64,000 bases of DNA from Rutidosis leptorrhynchoides (lineage: Eukaryota; Streptophyta; Magnoliopsida; Asterales; Asteraceae). Shown one piece after another: positions 36,001-49,423 of the stretch. Position numbers and translations under genes: made by a program. Location of the stretch: the NCBI RefSeq assembly GCF_046630445.1, contig NC_092335.1:37954001-38018000 (forward strand). Reading direction: 5' to 3'. Under the pieces are notes generated by a model. The model was not told where the DNA came from. It was given only the letters and a program-made list of their open reading frames with translations, and did no database searches. Each line of letters opens with the position of its first letter. Position 1 is the stretch's first letter.

Positions 36001-36036
36001 AAATTTCGGGACGAAATTTATTTAACGGGTAGGTAA
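36001..36036 (+). promoter_or_regulatory. Polypurine tract and adjacent palindrome of D
   Basis: AAATTTCGGGACGAAATTT (36001-36019) followed by ATTTAACGGGTAGGTAA up to the LTR start at 36037. Same arrangement as in B2 and C. Confidence 0.8.
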
Positions 36037-38719
36037 TGTAACGACCCGGATTTTTCCGATCGTTTTACACTTATAAGATTAATATTTACATAAATTAAAC
36101 CTTACCAACATGATAAGCAATCTAAATTGTTGAGATTTATGTTTTTGAAAAGAGTTTTACACAACGTTTGACCGTCCAATTTGACCGATGATATCACGAA
36201 CTATATAACATAAAATAATTATACGTTTGTGTATATATATGTATTTATATATATTCAACATGATCTAAGAATGTTTTAACATCCCATTGTGTATTAATAA
36301 CAATGAGTTATAAGTATATTTTGAAACTACTAACTTAAGTTTTCAAAATGATAACTATACGTAACGTTTTTCGAAATAAATACTTATAACCTATAATATT
36401 TATACATGCATTGTATAGATATGTATTTTATCACTTTTAAAGGGCTTACATACATAAAACAATATAAGTATATTTACAAAAGATAGCTATATTTGAATCC
36501 TCGTTCCGTTTTCTCAAAGATTTCTATACGTACACCTAGGGTATAGGTACCCGTATCATACCCATCTTCTAGATGTATTTACTATTGGTATATACACATC
36601 AAATCAACCTTTTTAATCAGCCATGTTATTGCCTTATGTATAAGGTAATTGGAATTTGGAAGTTTGTTGACTAATTTCACAAGATTACAACATAAAAATT
36701 TGTCCTTGTTTTTACCATTCATGTTTTTAAAGGCTCTCCATCATTTCATTTTTAGCTCATCATCTCACTTCCAAATTACTCTCTAAAAACACCTACTTAC
36801 AAGTCATAAGGAACCCATAACCATTCAGCTAGTATCCATGAAGATCTAGCCATAAAAACAACACTTAAATACCATAAGAAAATCCTTCCAAAAACACTTC
36901 AAAAATCCTTCCAAATTTACAAGTTTACTTCCAACCTTTTGATTCAACTCCACCACTCTTTTGGTTCTAGGATTTTACTCATCTTTTACAGCAATCTTGT
37001 CCAAGTAACTTGAGGTAGTAACCTTTTTCATAATTTTATTCGATTCATATTTATATAGCTATCTTATTTTGTGATATAAAATTTTAACAACAAGAACATA
37101 GTTTGAATGATTTCAAATTTGTTCGCAAACTAAATAGATCCTTCTAACTTAACTTTTAAAATACTTCAAGACTTGTAATATATCATAATGATATGCTAAT
37201 TTAACAAGATACAACTTGTTTTTACAAAGAACACCTTAAAACTGAATCTATGTCGTCGGAGTGTAACCGGAGGCTGTTTTGGGTTGGATAATTAAAAACC
37301 ATCTTGAACTTTGAATTAGAAGTTCATGTTCTGGAAAAATGATATTTCTTATGAATATGTTAACACATAAAAATTTCATGGTTTAATTCAAAGTATAAGT
37401 ATTTTTAGAAAAATGACCATTAAATGTTGTTTTTATGACAAAAATGATTACTTTCATAAGATTCACCTAGAGTTTGGACTATAACCTGTGATTCCGAATG
37501 TAAACCAAGGTATTTACAGTTCATATTCTTAAAATTTGACTCGATCCAAGGAAGTGGCAAGTTGAATCAACAAAAACGGAGTTGTAACGAAGAAACTACG
37601 ACTAAAATAAGATCGGGTATCCAAAGCTTGTTTAACAACGAAAATAATTGGAGAAAAATTAAATAAATCATATCTTTACTAATTAATATGATATTTCATA
37701 TATATTTACTCATGATTTAATTTTATATATTTCAGGACCACCCGTAAACAACACGAGAAGATTAATCATAAGACCTCATGTACGTACGCAACACGTCATT
37801 TGACAACACGGTACTTTATGTACGCAACACGTCATTTGACAACACGGTACCGTGGGTCAAGATTAATTCCGATCAACATGAATACGATGGGGTCTTTATT
37901 TTTTTTAGCAACTAATTGTGGACTACTAACATCGGACTGCTAACTACGGACTAAGAAATTATTAAAAGTATTAAAAGTATATATATGAAACGTTTATTTC
38001 TTAAAAAGAAAATATGTTGATATATCATATATATGGTTAGGTTCGTGATATCTATCGGAGACCAAGTCGAGTTAAATACCTTCAAGACAAAAGTGAGTAT
38101 ATAGTCCCACTTTTAAACTCTAAATATTTCGGGATGAGAATACATGCATTTTATGATTTACGTTATGGACACAAGTGATTAAAAATATATATTCTACGTT
38201 GAGTTGTACCACTGGCATACTTCCCTGTAACTTGGTAACTACTATTTACATGAGGTATTGTAAACGTGAATCCTGTTGATAGATCTATCGGGCCTGACAA
38301 CCCCAACCGGACTGGATGACCAGTATTCAACGGTTGCACAGTACTTCGTTTCGGTGACTACACTTGGTACGGTGTAGTAAGATTTCATAATAAAGGGAAT
38401 ATGCGATGTTGATTAAATGTTAAGTATGGTTATCAAGTGCTCAACAACTTAGAATATTTTTATTGAAACGTTTATATATGAAATCTTGTGGTCTATATTT
38501 ATAACGCTGTCGGCATTAAACCTATATCTCACCAACTTTATGTTGACGTTTTAAGCATGTTTATTCTCAGGTGATAACTAAAAGCTTCCGCTGCAACATG
38601 TTGAATTTAAGCAAGATCTTGAGTATGCATATTTGTGTCAAAAATAAAACTGCATATCGGAGGATTTGTAATGTAAAATATGTTGGAGGTCGTATTGTTA
38701 TTATCACATGTAAAGTTTG
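36037..38719 (+). repeat. 3' LTR of D, first segment
   Basis: Starts TGTAACGACCCGG after the polypurine tract. It contains the blocks shared with the B and C LTRs: GATAGATCTATC with GGGCCTGACAA (38278-38300) and the hairpin CAACTTTATGTTG (38533-38545) within a wider conserved stretch to about 38600. It also has a short tandem repeat around 37780-37850 (GTACGCAACACGTCATTTGA, two copies). Interrupted by B3; the last five bases GTTTG are its target duplication. Confidence 0.88.
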
Positions 38720-41700
38720 TGAAATGTCCCGTTCTTATTGATTAAAAACGTTCCATATTAATTGATTTCGTTGCGAGGTTTTGACCTCTATATGAGACGT
38801 TTTTCAAAGACTGCATTCATTTTTAAAACAAACCATAACCTTTATTTCATAAATAAAGGTTTAAAAAGCTTTACGTAGATTATCAAATAATGATAATCTA
38901 AAATATCCTGTTTACACACGACCATTACATAATGGTTTACAATACAAATATGTTACATCGAAATCAGTTTCTTGAATGCCGTTTTTACACAATATCATAC
39001 AAACATGGACTCCAAATCTTGTCCTTATTTTAGTATGCAACAGCGGAAGCTCTTAATATTCACCTGAGAATAAACATGCTTTAAACGTCAACAAAAATGT
39101 TGGTGAGTTATAGGTTTAACCTATATATATCAAATCGTAACAATAGACCACAAGATTTCATATTTCAATACACATCCCATACATAGAGATAAAAATCATT
39201 CATATGGTGAACACCTGGTAACCGACAATAACAAGATGCATATATAAGAATATCCCCATCATTCCGGGACACCCTTCGGATATGATATAAATTTCGAAGT
39301 ACTAAAGCATCCGGTACTTTGGATGGGGTTTGTTAGGCCCAATAGATCTATCTTTAGGATTCGCGTCAATTAGGGTGTCTGTTCCCTAATTCTTAGATTA
39401 CCAGACTTAATAAAAAGGGGCATATTCGATTTTGATAATTCAACCATAGAATGTAATTTCACGTACTTGTGTCTATTTTGTAAATCATTTATAAAACCTG
39501 CATGTATTCTCATCCCAAAAATATTAGATTTTAAAAGTGGGACTATAACTCACTTTCACAGATTTTTACTTCGTCGGGAAGTAAGACTTGGCCACTGTTG
39601 ATTCACGAACCTATAACAATATATACATATATATTAAAGTATGTTCAAAATATATTTACAACACTTTTAATATATTTTGATGTTTTAAGTTTATTAAGTC
39701 AGCTGTCCTCGTTAGTAACCTATAACTAGTTGTCCACAGTTAGATGTACAGAAATAAATCAATAAATATTATCTTGAATCAATCCACGACCCAGTGTATA
39801 CGTATCTCAGTATTGATCACAACTCAAACTATATATATTTTGGAATCAACCTCAACCCTGTATAGCTAACTCCAACATTCACATATAGAGTGTCTATGGT
39901 TGTTCCGAAATATATATAGATGTGTCGACATGATAGGTCGAAACATTGTATACGTGTCTATGGTATCTCAAGATTACATAATATACAATACAAGTTGATT
40001 AAGTTATGGTTGGAATAGATTTGTTACCAATTTTCACGTAGCTAAAATGAGAAAAATTATCCAATCTTGTTTTACCCATAACTTCTTCATTTTAAATCCG
40101 TTTTGAGTGAATCAAATTGCTATGATTTCATATTGAACTCTATTTTATGAATCTAAACAGAAAAAGTATAGGTTTATAGTCGGAAAAATAAGTTACAAGT
40201 CGTTTTTGTAAAGGTAGTCATTTCAGTCGAAAGAACGACGTCTAGATGACCATTTTAGAAAACATACTTCCACTTTGAGTTTAACCATAATTTTTGGATA
40301 TAGTTTCATGTTCATAATAAAAATCATTTTCTCAGAATAACAACTTTTAAATCAAAGTTTATCATAGTTTTTAATTAACTAACCCAAAACAGCCCGCGGT
40401 GTTACTACGACGGCGTAAATCCGGTTTTACGGTGTTTTTCGTGTTTCCAGGTTTTAAATCATTAAGTTAGCATATCATATAGATATAGAACATGTGTTTA
40501 GTTGATTTTAAAAGTCAAGTTAGAAGGATTAACTTTTGTTTGCGAACAAGTTTAGAATTAACTAAACTATGTTCTAGTGATTACAAGTTTAAACCTTCGA
40601 ATAAGATAGCTTTATATGTATGAATCGAATGATGTTATGAACATCATTACTACCTTAATTTCCTTGGATAAACCTACTGGAAAAGAGAAAAATGGATCTA
40701 GCTTTAATGGATCCTTGGATGGCTCGAAGTTCTTGAAGCAGAATCATGACACGAAAACAAGTTCAAGTAAGATCATCACTTGAAATAAGATTGTTATAGT
40801 TATAGAAATTGAACCAAAGTTTGAATATGATTATTACCTTGTATTAGAATGATAACCTACTGTAAGAAACAAAGATTTCTTGAGGTTGGATGATCACCTT
40901 ACAAGATTGGAAGTGAGCTAGCAAACTTGAAAGTATTCTTGATTTTATGAAACTAGAACTTTTGGAATTTATGAAGAACACTTAGAACTTGAAGATAGAA
41001 CTTGAGAGAGATCAATTAGATGAAGAAAATTGAAGAATGAAAGTGTTTGTAGGTGTTTTTGGTCGTTGGTGTATGGATTAGATATAAAGGATATGTAATT
41101 TCGTTTTCATGTAAATAAGTCATGAATGATTACTCATATTTTTGTAATTTTATGAGATATTTCATGCTAGTTGCCAAATGATGGTTCCCACATGTGTTAG
41201 GTGACTCACATGAGCTGCTAAGAGCTGATCATTGGAGTGTATATACCAATAGTACATACATCTAAAAGCTGTGTATTGTACGAGTACGAATACGGGTGCA
41301 TACGAGTAGAATTGTTGATGAAACTGAACGAGGATGTAATTGTAAGCATTTTTGTTAAGTAGAAGTATTTTGATAAGTGTATTGAAGTCTTTCAAAAGTG
41401 TATAAATACATATTAAAACACTACATGTATATACATTTTAACTGAGTCGTTAAGTCATCGTTAGTCGTTACATGTAAGTGTTGTTTTGAAACCTTTAGGT
41501 TAACGATCTTGTTAAATGTTGTTAACTCAATGTTTATAATATCAAATGAGATTTTAAATTATTATATTATCATGATATTATCATGTATGAATATCTCTTA
41601 ATATGATATATATACATTAAATGTCTTTACAACGATAATCGTTACATATATGTCTCGTTTAAAAATCATTAAGTTAGTAGTCTTGTTTTTACATATGTAG

Positions 41701-41973
41701 TTCATTGTTAATATACTTTATGATATGTTTTCTTATCATAGTATCATGTTAACTATATATATATATATCCATATATATGTCATCATATAGTTTTTACAAG
41801 TTTTAACGTTCGTGAATCACCGATCAACTTGGGTGGTCAATTGTCTATATGAAACATATTTCAATTAATCAAGTCTTAACAAGTTTGATTGCTTAACATG
41901 TTGGAAACATTTAATCATGTAAATATCAATCTCAATTAATATATATAAACATGGAAAAGTTCGGGTCACTACA
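38720..41973 (-). repeat. B3: solo LTR of the B family (3254 bp)
   Basis: A complete B-family LTR, TGAAATGTCC to GTCACTACA, flanked directly by GTTTG at 38715-38719 and 41974-41978 with no internal region. This is the expected product of recombination between the two LTRs of an element inserted in the D LTR. Scattered substitutions and small indels (for example a one-base loss near 39598 and a longer TA run near 41755) separate it from B1 and B2. Confidence 0.95.
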
Positions 41974-42168
41974 GTTTGTAAGTCTAAGATTATCGCTAAA
42001 CGATAATCATTATTAAGTTGTTTAAACCTTGTATTTGTAATAAAAGCTATGGTTTGTATTGTAAAAACAAATGCAGTTTTTGAAAAATGTCGCATATAGA
42101 GGTCAATACCTCGTGATGAAATCATATGTTATTGTATTCGTCCTTATGGTTAAGGTCGGGTCGTCTCA
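41974..42168 (+). repeat. 3' LTR of D, second segment
   Basis: Resumes after the duplicated GTTTG and ends in GGTCGGGTCGTCTCA. The end at 42168 is inferred from the terminal CA and the change to A2 sequence; the 5' LTR is not available for comparison. Confidence 0.7.
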
Positions 42169-44603
42169 TAATAAAAATATTAAACTTACATAAAAGTATC
42201 AAATCAAAATATAATGTTTAAACATAAATAAATAAAATAATAAAAAGATAAAAATCATAGAAATCACCAACGGGAACTATATCAATCTGGATAGGGGTTC
42301 CAGTTTATGTCGTCGGTCGGGTTCCATGGTTGGTGATAGGTGTACTGGTAGGCCTAGTTAGGGTCGTAGAGAGTAAATGGTGGTCTCATCTCGGGCTGGT
42401 GTGGAGGATAGTAAGCGGGTCGGATCGGTACATAGTGATCCTGAGGTGATATTCGACTCATGATCTGACGCTGATGATAGTCCCATATATCATGCTGTCG
42501 TTGCCTAGAATGCTCGTACTCATTCCGGGCTTGCACTGCTCTAACCGACTAAATCTATCCTCGTTTGTCATTTCTACCTCATCTATACGCTGGTAGACGT
42601 CAGTCATAGCCTCCCTAATGACATCCCTAATGTCATCCGCTTCCTCCATTTCCTCATCTGAACCTCTCTCTACCTCTGGATGATTACCATCATAGGGTAC
42701 TGCCTGGTTGCGTCTGCTTTTTAATACCTTAGCACCCTGATACACCCTCAATCCTAAAGGCTCAACCTGTTCCCTACATACCAAAAGTAGACCCCCTTGA
42801 TCCCTATCTACACCCAAATACTCTCCAATGAGAGTAACAAAAATACCTCCTCCTATTACTCCCTCTTCCTGTATTCCTTCCACCATCTTAGACAAATAAA
42901 AACCAACACAGTAAGGGATATTAACAAAGCCTCTTGGGACTCGAATACACTTAAGGTAAAATAAATCATGCAAGGTCATTTTCTCCTTGTTGTGACCTCT
43001 CTGTGTAATCGAGTTAGCCAGAAATCTATGAATTATACGAAGCTCGGCTCTGTTAATATGTAAGTAGGAGTGTGTTCCTGCCCGCCCAAAAACATTATAA
43101 TCTGACATACGCCTCCAGACGGCGTTAGCATCAAAATTCCTATCTACCCTTTCACCATGATAAATCAAGTTTGTACAATCGGGTAATAGCAATTCAGCGG
43201 GCGTATATATCTGTAAAGCCCTGGCCATGTCCAGCATGGACATCCTGTACATCCTACGGCCAAGTATAAATCTAAGAAAACTTCTATCATCTAACCTATC
43301 TACATCCGCATTTAACGCTATAGTACTCATAAGCTCAATGCACCATTCCTTATATACAGGCCTACGAATGGTGAATAAACGTTTTCAATCGGGAAAAGAA
43401 GAGCTGCCATACCTTTGGATCAAATGTTATCTAACTGAGTTAGCTAGTTGGACCCTTTCTAAAGGCTCCCAATCGATTACCCTTGGCACTTTCACATTTT
43501 TCGGTACCAGTTTGAATTTGTTACTTTGATATGTTGGGTAATCTTTCCAGCTTCGATCAAATCTCAGATTAGGATGCAACTGTTCTTCATGAATCGTTCG
43601 GTGTTGTACTATTGGATGCATCGGAAATACTACGTAGGCATCAACATATTCTTGTTGTGGATCATAATAAGGTACGTGTTGATCAGGTTGTTGTTGTTGT
43701 TCCTGTTGTTGCTCCGGTTCATATTGCATTTCTGGTTCAGGTTCTGGAGCAGGTTGTCTAGATGATGATGATGCACCATCAGTATCGGTATTTCTCTGCA
43801 AAACACATTAAACATAAAATTTGTGCATCCAAATATGCATTAGTGTTAGCAAAATAACAACTTGAAACAATTACAATAACATGTTTAATCAAAATTAAAC
43901 TTATACACATTTTCACAATTTTAACAATTCTATACTTTTTCAAATAAGCATATATGAAAATGTTTACAAAGTTCATAAGCATTCTACTCAAATAACATGT
44001 TAAAATAACCATTACTAGTAATTAAACAAGTTTCAAATGACATTTACATCAATTTAATCAAGTTCATGAATTTTAGACCTAAAAAGTCCACTTTAATTCT
44101 CAAAAATCATGTTTAGGATCAAAGTTTAGATCATTTAGCTACCTAAACATGTTACACTACTTAATTTAGCAATAATTCATGACAAAAATCGGCCATAACC
44201 TGTTTATATCAAAAAGCCCCAATTTACTCAAGAATATAAACCCTAGATTCCTAAAAATTTTGAAGTTTTTGGCTTCAAATCATGTTAAATAGCATCAATC
44301 TAGGTTATACATGCATAATATACTAACAATTTAACTCTAATTACACTAGAAATTAACAAAATCAAATTAGGAAAATTATAGCTCAAGAACAATAAAAATC
44401 AAATTTAAAGATGTTTAGGGGTGAAATCTTTACCTTCTTTGAAAAGCTTCTGAAAAATTTCATGATTAGAGCGGATTATAGCAAGAAATTTGGTGAATTA
44501 TGGTGAAAAATGGCGAATTTTAGAGGTGTTTTTGAGAGGGTTTCGTGTATATGTGTGTGTGTTGGAGTGGAGACAGAAGCAGCGAGCTGCTCTTTTTTGT
44601 ATC
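42169..44603 (-). mobile_element. Element A2 (Athila-type), downstream segment with env-like ORF
   Basis: Contiguous with 52512-60392 before insertion of C: GTATC at 44599-44603 is repeated at 52512-52516. It contains the two-exon ORF-1/env-like pseudogene. Between 42169 and 42353 (after its end) and 44464-44603 (before its start) there is no ORF. The latter is CT-rich and UTR-like on the minus strand. The 3' LTR of A2 is not in the window because D inserted at 42168. Confidence 0.8.
42354..44463 (-). pseudogene. ATHILA ORF-1/env-like protein of A2, two exons, broken
   Basis: The main frame runs from 43795 to about 42540 on the minus strand. The Gln/Pro/Glu-rich N-terminal part is followed by a region (about 43200-42800) resembling the conserved domain of plant ATHILA ORF-1 proteins, with patterns like IHRFLANSITQRG and GGGIFVTLIGEYLG; this match is from memory. 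Lesions are TAA at 43427-43429, TGA at 43385-43387 and a frameshift near 42540, after which the tail is read in another frame to 42354. No ATG starts the main frame. Instead TTTTGCAG lies directly before 43795, and a 10-codon ATG exon at 44463-44434 ends at a GTAAAG donor in matching phase, implying a 638-bp intron. Function unknown. Confidence 0.6.
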
Positions 44604-45690
44604 TGAAAGGACCCGTTCATATACATTATAAACGATTCTCAATAGTTGATTACATCGCGAGGTATTTAACCTCTATATGATACATTTTACAAACATTGCA
44701 TTCATTTTTAAAAGACAAACTTTCTTTACAATGAAAGTTGACGGCATGCACATCATTTCATAATACATCCAACTATAATTGGCTTAATAATAATCTTGAT
44801 GAAATCAATGACTCGAATGCAACGTCTTTCAAAATATGCCATGAATGACTCCAAGTAATATCTTTAAAATGAGCTAATGCACAGCGGAAGATTTCTTTAA
44901 TACCTGAGAATAAACATGCTTTAAAGTGTCAACCAAAAGGTTGGTGAGTTCATAGGTTTATCATAACAATCATTTCAATATATTAATAGACCACAAGATT
45001 TCCGTTTATAAATATATGTACACTCGCAAGTGTATAAAAGTATTCTATAAGTTGTAGGCACCTGGTAACAAGCCTTAACATTCATGTTTTACCCTCTGAA
45101 GTACACCAGATCAGGTGTGTTTAAAATAACCTCGAAGTACTAAAGCATCCCAAAGTCAGGATGGGGTTTGTCAGGCCCAATAGATCTATCTTTAGGATTC
45201 GTGCCTACCGTACATAGACAAGTAGTTTAATGTTACCAAGCTAAGGGTATATTTCTGGTTTAAACCCACATAGAATTGGTTTTAGTACTTGTGCCTATTT
45301 CGTAAAACATTTATAAAATAGCGCATGTATTCTCAGCCCAAAAATATATATTGCAAAAGCAATTAAAAAGGGAGCAAATGAACTCACAATACTGTATTTC
45401 GTAGTAAAAATACATATAACGTCATTTAACAAGTGCAAGGTTGGCCTCGGATTCACGAACGTATCAATATTGAGATTCAATATTGCAGGAAAGTACGTAG
45501 ACGCAACAGAGATGATAAACACTAGATTGACCTCACAAGCATACCCATGAACCATACCCATCACCTCCATAGCTATAACCCATAATTTCCTTAGCTTCGA
45601 CTCATTAAAAAAAACTATTTTGAAATCACTCGGACAGCACTCCGTCGTAATATTTTATGAATACTAATAATATCTTGAAATAATACAGAG

Positions 45691-45803
<113 letters not shown>

Positions 45804-45886
45804 CGATTGAGAGAGTTTAGAGAAATATATTTTCAAGTTTCTATAAAATAATGAAACCTATTGAATTCTATTTATAATAGATTTTT

Positions 45887-46176
45887 GAATTATTAAAGTG
45901 AATTATTAAAGTATGAATTATTAAAATGAATTATTAAAGTGAATTATTAAAGTATGAATTATTAAAGTGAATTATTAAAGTATGAATTATTAAAGTGAAT
46001 TATTAAAGTATGAATTATTAAAGTGAATTATTAAAGTATGAATTATTAAAGTGAATTATTAAAGTATGAATTATTAAAGTGAATTATTAAAGTATGAATT
46101 ATTAAAGTGAATTATTAAAGTATGAATTATTAAAGTGAATTATTAAAGTATGAATTATTAAAGTGAATTATTAAAG
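45887..46176. repeat. 28-bp minisatellite in the 3' LTR of C
   Basis: Alternating GAATTATTAAAGT and GAATTATTAAAGTAT units, about ten copies. The partner array at 51518-51753 has about eight copies. An AAAGTAAAGTAAAAG-type purine run follows each. Confidence 0.92.
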
Positions 46177-46936
46177 TTAAAGTAAAGTAAAAGTAAAGTA
46201 AAGGTAAAGTTAAAGTATAGTAAAAGTATAAAAACTATGTATGTACAATACGCGTATAAATATATATAATATTAATTTAAATCGTTATATATATTTAATG
46301 AAATAAAATAAAAATATCGTTATATTTATTATACTGGTTAAGTAATGAGTTGTCAAAAGTGATTCTAGATATTTATAAAAGTTATATACGTTTTAATAAT
46401 AAAGTTCTTTTTAAACTGAAAACGTCTTTGTACGTTTGAAAATAGATTAATAGAATATTATGGAAACCAATTATCCACTAACTTTTGTCTAACTTTCATA
46501 AATGACACTTTTTGTTTTTATTTATAAATAGCTTTACAAATTATTCTGAATATCGTTAAGAGGAATAGATTTTCTCAAATCATAGTGAACCTTTCAACAG
46601 AGACTTGTAATCATAATTCAATGTTTCTGATAATTCAATCATTTAATATATATATTTTTTTAATTTCGTCGAAAATCATATTGAAACAAATACGTTCGTG
46701 TAAAGTATTATACGTTTAATACTTTATTAATATTCTCAAGTTATAATATATATATACATATACATATCTATTTATATATAACGGTTCGTGAATCGTCGGA
46801 ATTTGGTCGAGGTTATAATGAATGTATGAACACAGTTTAAAATTCTTGAGATTTAACTTAACAAACTTTGCTTATCGTGTCGGAATAATATAAAGATTAA
46901 AGTTTAAATTTGGTCGGAAATTTCCGGGTCGTCACA

Positions 46937-46972
46937 GTACCTACCCGTTAAAGAAATTTCGTCCCGAAATTT
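46937..46972 (-). promoter_or_regulatory. Polypurine tract and adjacent palindrome of C
   Basis: Minus strand AAATTTCGGGACGAAATTT, then CTTTAACGGGTAGGTAC directly at the LTR start TGTGACGACCC. Confidence 0.8.
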
Positions 46973-49137
46973 GATCGTGGTCGTCATGGCTAACAATAAA
47001 AATGTTTTTCATGACGAATATGAGTTGATAAATAGAGTTTTATCATTATTGAGTAATATGGATAAAACATTTCGATTACGTGAAGAGTACGAGTGAAGCT
47101 ATCACAAAAGAGTGAAAAGTTTCGTCTTAACTTTTGACGTAGTCATGGTGGATTTTCGAAACTCAAGGGATTTAAGGAAATCTTCTAATCAGAAAGAAAT
47201 GTAATAGCACGATTTATTAGCAGTTTGTTGCAATTACGGAAGAACATAAATATCAAGGAAATATTTCCGTGATATGTTTAGAGATTAAGTAGAATGAAAG
47301 AGTTGTGTAACATGGCACATGATGAGGGTATGATCTGTGAACCATCATTACGTTTGATTAGAAATTCAACATGACTTATTGTAATATAATCACGTTGGCC
47401 TGACATCATTATATTATATTAACTCATGCTTCAATTCCCAACACTACTTCAAAACATTCATATTTTAAACTCGAATTTTAAAGAAATTTAGAAACTAAAA
47501 TAGTTTCCTTTATGACGTAACACGGATAGCACGAAGAGATAGATAATTTCGAACAAGAATATTTATAAAAATATCCTCCGAAATATCGAAGATATTTATG
47601 ATGATGTTTTGGAATTTCTAAGTTCGAAGGTTGTTGAAGGAAAATTTTTTGCAAGATTTTAACATGACTTCGAAGCAAGATATTCTCTAAAGATTTCATC
47701 GGACCCAGAATTAACTGGATTCTTTAAATATAGGGTTTGGTCCTTATATTTGTCCTTGGTCTCCTTCTTGGTTAGTTCAATCCGTTTTTCAGTACCAAAT
47801 CTCTTATCGAGCGTTCCTAACACTTCCTTCTTCATCATCAAACTTTTGGCCGTTTAGACCATCTATGATTTTGCTGTTTCCTCTGCATTTAATGCTAACA
47901 TATCTGAATCATCAGTTATCAATCCGAGGTGGTTTCAAGAGAATTGTGTTTTTAGATAACTAAATGCTGATGATAATACGATGGAATATAAAAGGTTCTC
48001 TGGTAAGTGGTAACAATAAACGAGCACGCATATATATCAAGGTTATAATAAGGTTGTTTCAAATGAAAAGTCTAAGTTGACTTGCTGGAACTATGACAAA
48101 ATTGGCTAATTTGGAAAGGGATTGCAAAGTTATTTTCGGTGATAACAACGCTAAAGGAACTAGCACATATACGTGTTAAACGTTTACTCAGGTTCCGAGT
48201 GTTTTCAGGTGCATAACTATATGCATCAATCTCTTCTTCCGTAGATGAAGTGCGGTTGGTTCATCCTCTCGATTGAGGTGTTTTCAAGAATCATGAAAGG
48301 TTTGAACATGGATTGGAATCGTCAAGATACAAACGAGGTTTAATTATGAAATCAAGTGGAAAACTTGAAGAGTTGTTTAGTTTCATATGTTATAATCAAT
48401 ATTTTAATTCATTTTTAATTGTCCAATCTTGATAGTCCACATTCGATAGTCCACAGTTAACAGTCCAATAATTCATATATAGTTTAATATATATAATATT
48501 TGAATTAACTAATATGTATCGTGACCCGTGTACGTCTCAGACTCGATCACAACTCAAACTATATATATTATTGTAGAATCAACCTCAACCCTGTATAGCT
48601 AACTCTCGCATTACTGCATATAGAGTGTCTATGGTTATTCCAAATAATATATATAGATGCATCGATATGATATGTCAAAACCTTGTATACGTGTCCCGAT
48701 ATTTAAAGTGCGTAAAAATAAATAACAGAAATTAAATGACGATAAATAAAGTGCGTAAAGTAAATAACAGAAATTAATTGACGATAAATAAAATTGCGAG
48801 AATGTAAATTGCGATAATTAGACTGCGATAAATAAAATGTATTCTGTTAGCTAGGAACAATTAGCTAGAAACAGTTAGCGTGGATTCTTAACAAAATTCT
48901 CATAGTTAATTTGTTTGTTTCTAACAAATTTTATTTTGTTCAATATTTTCTTTATTATGCCACTTGTTGAATTCTGATAAGTCAAAATTCAAATATGAAA
49001 TTGAATGAAAATGGTTATTCTGTGGTGAACGGATTTGTATATCGGTGGATGTAAGTAGGATAGTAAATAACTGTTGAATCAGCTTCGAAGAATGTACAGT
49101 GTAACTTATTAATGTGAAATCTGAATATTCCTCGGGT
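46973..49137. other. Interior of C without supported genes; patchwork of other repeats
   Basis: No gag or pol. At about 48420-48710 the plus strand matches a stretch of the B-family LTR (15890-16135: CAACCTCAACCCTGTATAGC and neighbours). Sequence at 48715-48840 resembles the GTGCGATAA-type repeats of the A1 LTR. Near 48080-48170 a plus-strand stretch reads like a decayed gag zinc knuckle, but without an open frame. Small minus-strand ORFs at 47478-47841 have no recognisable content. Confidence 0.6.
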
Positions 49138-49153
49138 ATTACCTACCCGTTAA
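49138..49153 (-). promoter_or_regulatory. Internal copy of the polypurine-tract motif (C)
   Basis: Minus strand TTAACGGGTAGGTAAT within an imperfect inverted repeat (CGGGTA...TACCCG). It occupies the place that precedes gag in B and D, although C has no gag. Confidence 0.6.
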
Positions 49154-49423
49154 AATATTTTCAACATTAACAGTTTGTACGAAAGAATTTTTTTTTATTA
49201 CAATCTTTATGAAAATATACATACATATATATTTTCTTCAGATGTAATCATGGATTTAATGAGTTAATATGATATTAATCTCATTTGATTTACTGTTAGA
49301 ACAAGAATATATAATCTCTAAAACATTAGAGGTTACATAATTACCACGTAGAACGAAGATAAATGATGTAGAACGATATGTAGAACGAAGATAAAGTAGA
49401 TAGAACGATACGTAGAACGATGA

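Larger units (their letters stand above)
31250..42168 (+). mobile_element. Element D: plus-strand Tekay-type chromovirus, 5' part beyond the left edge
   Basis: Visible parts: the end of the leader (31250-31582), gag-pol (31583-35989), polypurine tract, and 3' LTR (36037-42168) split by solo LTR B3. The 5' LTR, primer site and most of the leader lie left of B1, outside the window. The LTR runs from TGTAACGACCCGGA to ...GGTCGTCTCA, about 2.87 kb without B3. After 42168 the sequence is the downstream flank of the A2 env-like ORF, so D inserted into A2. Whether D carries an F-box ORF cannot be seen: B1 inserted about where the end of that ORF would be. Confidence 0.88.

Noticed and set aside
45887..46176. 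CRISPR-like regular array
   Set aside because: Directly adjacent minisatellite units with no unique spacers, in a plant retrotransposon LTR.
47478..47841. Two small minus-strand ORFs in the interior of C as remains of gag
   Set aside because: No gag or zinc-knuckle signature could be seen, and they overlap in different frames.
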